Assembly (NCBI RefSeq): GCF_037975245.1 | Contig: NC_092577.1 | Span: forward strand, 31,491,398-31,555,397 | Direction: 5' to 3' | Source: Apostichopus japonicus | Taxonomy: Eukaryota > Echinodermata > Holothuroidea > Aspidochirotida > Stichopodidae | Length of the DNA: 64,000 nucleotides | Part shown: piece by piece, positions 52,101-61,100 of the stretch | How the letters are laid out: the number at the start of each line of letters is the position of its first letter | How positions within the stretch are numbered: the stretch's first letter is position 1 | Notes under the pieces: model-generated | What the model was told of the DNA's origin: nothing | What the model saw: the letters and a program-made list of their open reading frames with translations, nothing else | Databases searched by the model: none | Made by a program: the position numbers and the translations under genes

Positions 52101-55100
52101 TCCCACTCCCATATGCTCCCATCCCACCCCATATGCTCCCATCCCACCTCCCATATGCTCCCAATCCCACCTCCCATATGCTCCCAATCCCACCTCCCAT
52201 ATGCTCCCATCCCACCTCCCATATGCTCCCACACCACCTTCCAGAGGCTCCCATCCCACCTCCCAGGGGCTTCCATCCCATGCACTCCCCCTGTTTCTCT
52301 GATATATCATTCAAAACTGATGCCTTGATTTTTTTATTCAAGAAAAACCGCCACGAATGGCTCTTATAAGTTTTAAAGCATTAACTAGACAGTTATTTCA
52401 AGAAAATAGGATTGATAAAGAATTAAATGTAACAGTCAAAAATTTTCCATAAAAAAGAAAAAGAAAAAAAAAAAAAAAATTACTTGCAAAATCTTAGTCT
52501 TGTGACTGGTAGAAATTAACTTTTACATTTCTTTACATTTTAATAAAAATCAGTATTCAGCAGTTAGCAATTATTGTATTTTTCCCCTCTCTTTTAAATG
52601 AAATAATTAATTCTCCTAACATTAGATATAGTCACAATATAATGTATGTCAAATCAAGTTCTATTCATGAAGAAAAACAGGTTGCATGTGAAGGTCAAAA
52701 CGACTTGTGCCTCTTGAAAAAACAAGAATAGTAGCGCCGAAAATAACGGTGACCTTTGGAATTTGTTTGACAATGGTCTGTTCTTAGATATTTCACAGTT
52801 TGAGCTCTTAACTGGCTGTCACAGTTGAATAGATTTTAGAAGGCGTACAGTACTTTAAAAGACTAGGTGACCTGAACTGAAACTGGTGTGTCACGTCACT
52901 CTCAGGACGGTTCAATTTGCAGCCTGGGTCTTTTGTGTACGGTAAACGGCAAATTTGTTGATGCTGTTGCTAACATGGTTTTGTAATTGGCAGGTGAATT
53001 AAAGCAAGAAAAATATTGACGGTTTTTGAAAGTAAATGACCTCTAAATATCGATGATGCTAACACCATACCCCTTCTGAGTCATAATGCAGTGTTTGGTT
53101 ATTATTTTTTTTTTTCTGGTATTTTAGTTTGAAGTTCTTGCAACACGTGTAATAGTGTGTAACAGTGAGAGACCACATCTCCAAACCAGTGAAATACAGT
53201 TACAAAATTATAATCCATAAAAAAATGTGGAGCCAAATTTCTGCTTCAACCCTTTGATACATGTATACTGCAACTTGATCAGATATATATTGAGATACAG
53301 TTATGGTCACAAAAATTGATTTTCGGATAATTATTTTACCAGAAAGTGTCTGGCACAATAATAATCTGATAATCTGACCAATGCACACGAAAGTGGATAC
53401 CTTTGATTGAGTTTAGTCGTTGCCGACAATGTTCAAATTGGACTCCTTGACAATAGAGTACATATATATTTGAGCAATTTAACTAAAAACATTTCATACT
53501 CAATCACAGTATTAATTAAGGCAGACTTGATTGCATGCAAATTAGTCAAATCCGAATGCCATTGATGATCATGTTCATGGACAGTTGTGTTAAGTTTGCT
53601 AAGTTTAAATAATTTGTAAGTTGAAAGAACAATAGGTTATATAGGTTATTGTAAATTGGTTTCAAACCTTGTGATAGCCCAAACGATTAAAATTAAAAAA
53701 AAATGAAAAAAGGGCTTTGAAAGGCAGGTTGGTGACTTGTTTGTATCTGTGTACAGTATGTTGGACATGCTAAGTTACCCTTTGGCAATGTGTACTGTAT
53801 GTACATAAAATTAACAACACATCAATCATTCTGGAAATAAAGTAACATGGTATACATATAAAAAGAGGGAGAAAAACATGCAGGGTGTTAAATATAAGGT
53901 CCCTGGATGTCATTGCATTGTCTCAGGCTACATTGTAGTTTACTCAAAGATTTTGTATTATAACAGACTTATTAGTTCCTTAAACACTGTCTATATTTGA
54001 TTAAAAGACACAGGTACGGGTCACGAAAAAGTGAGGTCGATAAAGTTTGAAAATCACACCTTTTTTACACCAAAAAATGCTCAGATATGATATTGTGGCA
54101 GAAAAGGTGACATTTTTTCCCTCCTTGTTATTCATGGAAAGAAGAAAAGTAAGATTGCCTACGATACTTTTTAGATGCTACCTATTTAAACAAATTCAAG
54201 CATCAGTGTCATAATTGAGTGTCAGAAGCTCCAGGTTGAGCTCATTTAACACCCTGGTTTTTCCAGGTCGTACTGTAGTGAGTGACACATGTTCTTGCAC
54301 TTGGGCATACTTGTCTTATCTTGATTGGTCATATCAAAATCCCGACCTTTTTTTTCTAGCAACATGGGGAGGGTGGGGGGGGGGGGTTGGAGGTGGAAAA
54401 CAATGTAGTGTATAAAATATTGCTTTGAAACTGTTTGATATTGACTCATTTTACCATTAAATAGATCTCTATTGGTCGGAGTCTGCCTTTTGTCCAGATT
54501 TGATTTCCTACTTGTACATGCATTGTATTTCAACTCCTGTTCAAACTCCTGTTTGTCTTCCTCTTCCTCCTTCTTACCTCACCCCTCACCCCCCCATTAC
54601 CCCACCCCCTTTCCCACCACCTTCATCCCATCCCATTCACCCCATAATATTTAGTTGATTTAAGAACAATATATTTTGTAACATCAATTTTGCTGATTAA
54701 TTTATCTTTTAATTTTTTTTAAACTAAGTTTTGCTGACCTTTTATTGAGACAATTCCGTAGCAAAAAAAGCCCCATGTCAGTTTCTCCACCAATTTAGAG
54801 AACAAGATATACAGAGCAAGTGGGTTTTTTAAATATTTTTAAATAGAGCTGACTTTTTTGTGCCTTTATGTTAAAATTCTTGTTTTTCAAAGAAATGGCG
54901 GTTAACTACCCCTCAACAATTGCTCTTTGATACTAGGATGACCATTGTCTCACCGGCACGGGGCGGAATTTTGCAAAGAAAAGTATTAGGGTGTGACTGA
55001 AGTTTGGTTCTATAGATAGGGCATATAACTATTTCTGTGTTTGAAGCTTTGGTCGGTCCTTTTGTTCCCGCACGTGGTTTCGACCTTTCACGGCGCCTCG

Positions 55101-58100
55101 GGGAGCAAAAAACGATTCGTCAATTCATGCAGTCGCCGACAAATGTTCCTTTCAAACGATATCAAATTCCGGCAGGTTTTGCACAATGGACAGACTCAAT
55201 CACCGGAACTGCACTGTCTATCAATTTTTTTGGGGTCTAAAGCTGGATTGAATACTCACAGTACGGTATAATATCTTTCTGACACAAGATAGGATCGGGA
55301 CCAAATGTGAAACAAAAACTAAGAACCTCATTTCAACTAAAAAAAACTGTACTGTAGGTAGTTATGTAGTCTCTTGGATTTGTGTCATAAACTGATGCAT
55401 TTTAAAGAAGAAAGTCTTCACTAAAGTTATTATATATATTAGTAGAATTATTATCCGTTTCTTTAATACATTTTACAATGATCCTATTAGATATGGCTGC
55501 AGTAGGCATATAAGCCTAATTTGCATGTTAGACTCTGGGCTGTATTTGTCATGTGATCAATTGTCCAATGATTGGCAACTTTTGGTAGTGAGAAAGTCTG
55601 GCTGCTAAGTTTTTCGTTTGTGAATGGATTTAAAAGTCTGTAGATAGGAACAAATAAGGGGTTAATCAACGGTCTAGCGTGCGTTACTCACATGATTAAT
55701 GCACTCCGGGTGTTAATGCTATCGCTGGATGTACTCGGGCTCCGCCCTCGTGCATCGCTTGCATTATCCCCTGATCGTGCATTAATCCTGTAAGTAACAC
55801 ACGCTAGACCGTTGATTAACCCTGTTCATTCATACACTACCATTTGTGTAGGGGAAAAATCATAAAACAAAACATTTTTGGTTACATATAACCAAAGATT
55901 TATTAAAGTGGTGCCCCCTAATTTTACCGTGCGTCACTCACAGGATTAACCACGGTCAGCTGACCTGAATGGACCAATAGGATTTAGGAATCTTTACTAA
56001 GTATGACTGAACACTGGTTAATAGTTTTCTAACTCGTACAGGGAATTGAATTTCTCCAGGGAAAATAGTTTAAAGGATGAGTGTAGGTTTTGCCGAATCT
56101 GTTTTTAGGCCGCGATTAAAATATAATATTTTAATAATGAAGAACAAAAATCCTGATATTTACATGTTTTCCTATGAAGTTCTGGTTTTTTTTTTTTGGC
56201 TTCATGTGTATCGATTGAGGTAAAGTTTAAAAGTTTAACATTTTATTTGTTGTTTACAAGTTATATATATATATATATATATATAGCATATAACAAAGTA
56301 AAAAAAAAAATAAATAATATATATTCAAATTTGTTAAACCTTAAAATCTGAGGTATGAACAGTTTGGAAAACTTGGTATGTAGACGATAGTAGATTACAA
56401 AAGGGTTAAATAAAATTTTAAAGTGAGAATTGTATCAGATCTATTCATAAAGTATTTTTTTTTGTACTTTTTCATGCTTTATAATGCCCTATGTCAGCAG
56501 AAAATTGTCTATTGTAAATCTTTACCATCATACTTAAAGCCATTCTTATAGCTCTGACGAGCAACAGGCAAGCCATGAATAGTTCATATTTCTGGCTCGG
56601 AACCAAGAAAAGCAACAAAGGGGGGGGGGGGGGATAGACAGGACTGGAACAGGATCCAGTCAGGGGTGACGACTTAGGTGAAAAAGTTACACTAGGTAAT
56701 TGCGTGCAACATGGGTTTAAATAAAGTGCAAAGTTGGGGTTTTCCAAGGAAGTGTAACCACAGAGAGAATAATTTGTAAACAAGATGATACAGTAGCTGG
56801 GAAATGTGTATGTAGCATTTCAAATTCTCCTGAGGATTTTAAGGTCATGGGTTAAAGTGTTGGTTGGTGGGGGGGGCCGGGGGGACCTGAGAAGAATGAG
56901 GGTTGTCATGAACTTGATGTCAATGTGGTAAGGAAACAGTTCGGGAAGGTCAAAAGGGGTGTTGCTTGTGGGTCAGATAAACTTCCGTGGTGGGCTTTTA
57001 AATTCTTTTCTTTTGAATTAGCCCCAATATACACATCACTCTTCCAAGAAAGCTTACAACATAGTCAGAGATCCCTAACCTGTGGAAAACAGCACTAACA
57101 TCACCTGTACCAAAAGTGGCGAATCCCAAAGATGTGAATGATTTTAGACCAATTGACGTAGCAAGTTATTGCTTTTAACAGCATGCAAAGGATCCTCCTG
57201 CCACGACTAACTGACAGTATCAAACAATTTGAGGACAAGCGTCAATTCGCCTACAGAAAAGGTGTATCATGTGTAGATGCTGTGCTGTTACTTATCCACC
57301 AGGTTGTGTCAGAATTAAATTGCAAGGAAACCACAATAGCAAAGGTGCTTTTCTTAGATTTCTCAAGTGCTTTCAATACCGTCCTACCAAATCAATTAAT
57401 CACAGATCTGTCAGGTTTCATCACTGAACCATGGCTCCTACACTGGCTTGCTCAGTTCTTAACTGGGTGGTCAAGACACGTTAAATTGGAGAATGGGTCG
57501 TCAGATAGGTCAGAGATTAAAGTTGGAGTGCCTCAGGGTGGTCCATTGTCTGCTTTACTCTTCACATTATATATACGGACGATATCAAATCTGGTGGTCA
57601 TATCTCAATCACAAAATATGCTGTTGACACTGCTATATTATGCAAAATATCCAAGAGTTCATGTGTCAATGATCAGCTGAACTATCAGCAATCAGTCAAC
57701 GACGTGGTTTCAACATGTGATAGAAAGAATTTGTTGCTAAATGCTAAGAAGTCAAAGGAAATGTGCTTTGCTAACATCAATGTAAAACATCAAGGTCTTC
57801 TGTCTGCAAAATCACAAGGTGTCACCATACATGAATCTGAGGTAGAACGAACATCAAGAACTGAATACCTAGGAGTATGCATTGATGGTAATCTAACGTT
57901 CACGTCGCATATCTCGAAAATCTTGAAAAAAGTGTATTATTTTGTTTCAAGTCTTGCCTATATTGTGTCATTCTTTAATGAAGGTGCAAGGAAAAATGTG
58001 TTCAGCTCCTTTATTCTGCCACACTTACTGTACTTTATGCTGTTCCTGTATACATGGTATCACTTTATATCATCATCTGACAAGCATAGACTGATGAGAT

Positions 58101-61100
58101 TCCTTAAGTATACTTCACGTATATTGAATGTAAGCCGGCTATTACTGAAGGATCAAGTAAACACAGCTGCAAAGAATGAATTTGTAAGGATGACAAATAA
58201 AATTAGAGATGACAAAGATCACCCACTACATGGGCCACTTAATTGTCTGTTGGTGAAAGTTACCAGGAATCTTAGGAACCCTCATATCTTGCCAAAATAT
58301 GGAATTCAACTTTATAAGAACTCTTTCATCTACCGTACGTGCTGCAATTTACATTCAATTTGGTATTTTGGAACCTTTCATTTAATTTTACTCATTGTTT
58401 CACCTAGTTCTAGTAATGTACATAGTTTTAACGCTTTCTTGACGTGCAATCTTTTGAACATCTTATCTATCACGGTTTTCATATTCTTTAATTGTTTTAT
58501 CTAGTTCTAGTAATGTACATAGTTTTAACGCTTTCTTGATGTGCAATCTTTTGAACATCTTATCTATCACGGTTTTCATATTCTTTAATTGTTTCACCTA
58601 TTTCTAGTAATGTACATAGTTTTAACGCTTTCTTGTTGTGCAATCTTTTGAACATCTTATCTATCACGGTTTTCATATTCTTTAATTGTTTCATCTAGTT
58701 CTAGTAATGTACATAGTTTTAACGCTTTCTTGTTGTGCAATCTTTTGAACATCTTATCTATCACGGTTTTCATATTCTTTAATTGTTTCATCTAGTTCTA
58801 GTAATGTACATAGTTTTAACGCTTTCTTGTTGTGCAATCTTTTGAACATCTATCTATCACGGTTTCCATATTCTTTAATTGTTTTATCTAGTTCTAGTAA
58901 TGTACATAGTTTTAACGCTTTCTTGTTGTGCAATCTTTTGAGCATCTTATCTATCACGGTTTTCATATTCTTTAATTGTTTCACCTAGTTCTAGTAATGT
59001 ACATAGTTTTAATGCTTTCTTGTTGTGCAATCTTTTGAACATCTTATCTATCACGGTTTTCATATTTATTTATTTTTGAGTTTGACATGTGTACTCCTTT
59101 TTATAAATATGCTATATTTATACTGGTTTCAATAAATGAAAAAAAAAAAAAAAAATGAAAAATGGGGGGGGGGGGCTCAGGGTGACTTGGAGGGAATAGG
59201 GTCATACTAGTTATTAGCATAATGGAGCAACAACAAAGGGGGCAGGACGGGCCTGTTATAACACTGGTAGTGCCCCCTATATCAGTCCTCCTTCACTTCC
59301 ACACGAATCTGTTCATAATATTTCCACACACTGAATTTCCGTTTGATTGGGGGAAAAGACTAAAATTGAAAATTTGTTTGACAGGAAAATTATGCAGGAC
59401 ACAGCTACATGACTTCAAGCAAAGGCCAAAACTGTTCAATATTGAGTATACTCTGCGTACATATAACAAAGGCATCATAGTGTCTAATGTGCCTATATTT
59501 TCACCAAGTTCTAATTTTGAGTAAAAATTCAAGTTTTTTTATACGGCTTCCATGCAGTCGGTGGATTGACTTTTTTTTTTTCCTTGAATCTGTATGACGA
59601 CTGTGAAACGAAAATTGTTTAAAAACGAGTCTACATAACTTGAGAAAGAAATTCTTGAGAACAAATTGCTCATGAAAGTTTCTCCTTCAGATAATTACAT
59701 TAATGCGGATTTATGTTTCATTTACGATCGTACAGTATCTTAAAACATTTCAAAACTTTGTGAAATGTATTACAACAGAGCACTGATGTATACTGTATAA
59801 GGCTCGCCACCTTCCAGCAGCTTTGGGTTTCTGGTCTTTAGACGTGGTCAACATGCGGTCGTTGGAATCTCGATTGAAAATTAATTTGGTTTCCTCGTTT
59901 TCTTTGTGCAGGCCAATCCCTCTGCGAACCGATCAACCCCTGTCAAAATGGAGGCCAGTGCATACCTATCAGCGAGTCTGTATTCTTCTGCTTCTGTCAA
60001 GATACAGGTTACTTTGGCCCGTTATGCGAGCAGTCCCTGACAGGTAGGGTATATATAGAGAATTTAAAAAAAAAAAAGAAGCTCTTCTTACTAACAACCA
60101 AACAAAGAATAAAGATGAAGTAAAACAATCAAAATAAAAGCAAAGTTTAAGCCCAGAAAATTAAGAGCCATGAAATCTTTCACAAAAAAAAAAAAAAAAT
60201 TCTGTCTCGTTTGTAGGCACACTTCAGTTTGTTTATAAACAAAACTATGTAGTTGGAGAAAAGAGCCATACTACAAATTTGTTTGATGCAAAAAATTATA
60301 TGAAAATATTGCACTTTTCCATTGCTTGTGATATAACAAAGTCAAAATTCTGTTCTTCATTGACTTTAAGAAAACCTCGTTGTAATTTGTGAAGAAAAAA
60401 AAAGTGTGAATAAAAACCTATTTCATGCAACTACCATCAATTTGTTCCTGAAAGTTTGCAGTCATTCATTTGGAATCTGAGTAGATTTTCCATGAATTTT
60501 TCTATTCCTTTAAAACTGAAAATAATCATTTCTAGGCATTCTTACATTTTGACCAGTTTAAAAAAAAAATGGTGACCTTTTGCTTTCTCGGTTGTGTTTG
60601 TGAATTGTCCTTTCTAACAATCAATAACCATCATTATCATCTGTCTTTTGTCATTGTTCCAAGCGCCGGGATCGTCAGTCTTTGTTATGTTGTTGTTGGT
60701 GTTTGTCCTTTTAATTTCCCATCCGACTACCCGATGGGTCAAGTTTTTGTGGTCTGAGCGGGTCAATTGTTCACATTGTCTGACCATTGCGCTATTTGAG
60801 GCTCAATTGCAAACTTGATTTGATTGTCCTTTCCTTGCCTTGTTGTTTTCCTTGAATTAATAACTTTCCTGCACTTAGAGCAAAAAAGAAGCATAATTTT
60901 CTCTTCTAACTGTTTATTGTTATAAAGTGTCTGTAGACGCATAAAAAAAATTAGTGCAAAAATTGAGGTGTATAAAAAATGGTGCCCTTTTGGGGGGGAT
61001 GGACCTTGGGATTCCAGTATTGTGCTCCTGATTCGATATCGATTTGAAAGATTTGTAAAGTATTGCCACACAAAAGTGTTAGCCTATCAGTAAATGAAAT

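Noticed and set aside
51883-52369. Proline-rich and WEHMGGG-type ORFs on both strands
   Set aside because: By-products of the 22-bp minisatellite, which stays open in several frames.
58396-59065. CRISPR-like or satellite centromere array
   Set aside because: There are no unique spacers. It is a plain tandem repeat in a LINE 3' region of a eukaryotic genome.
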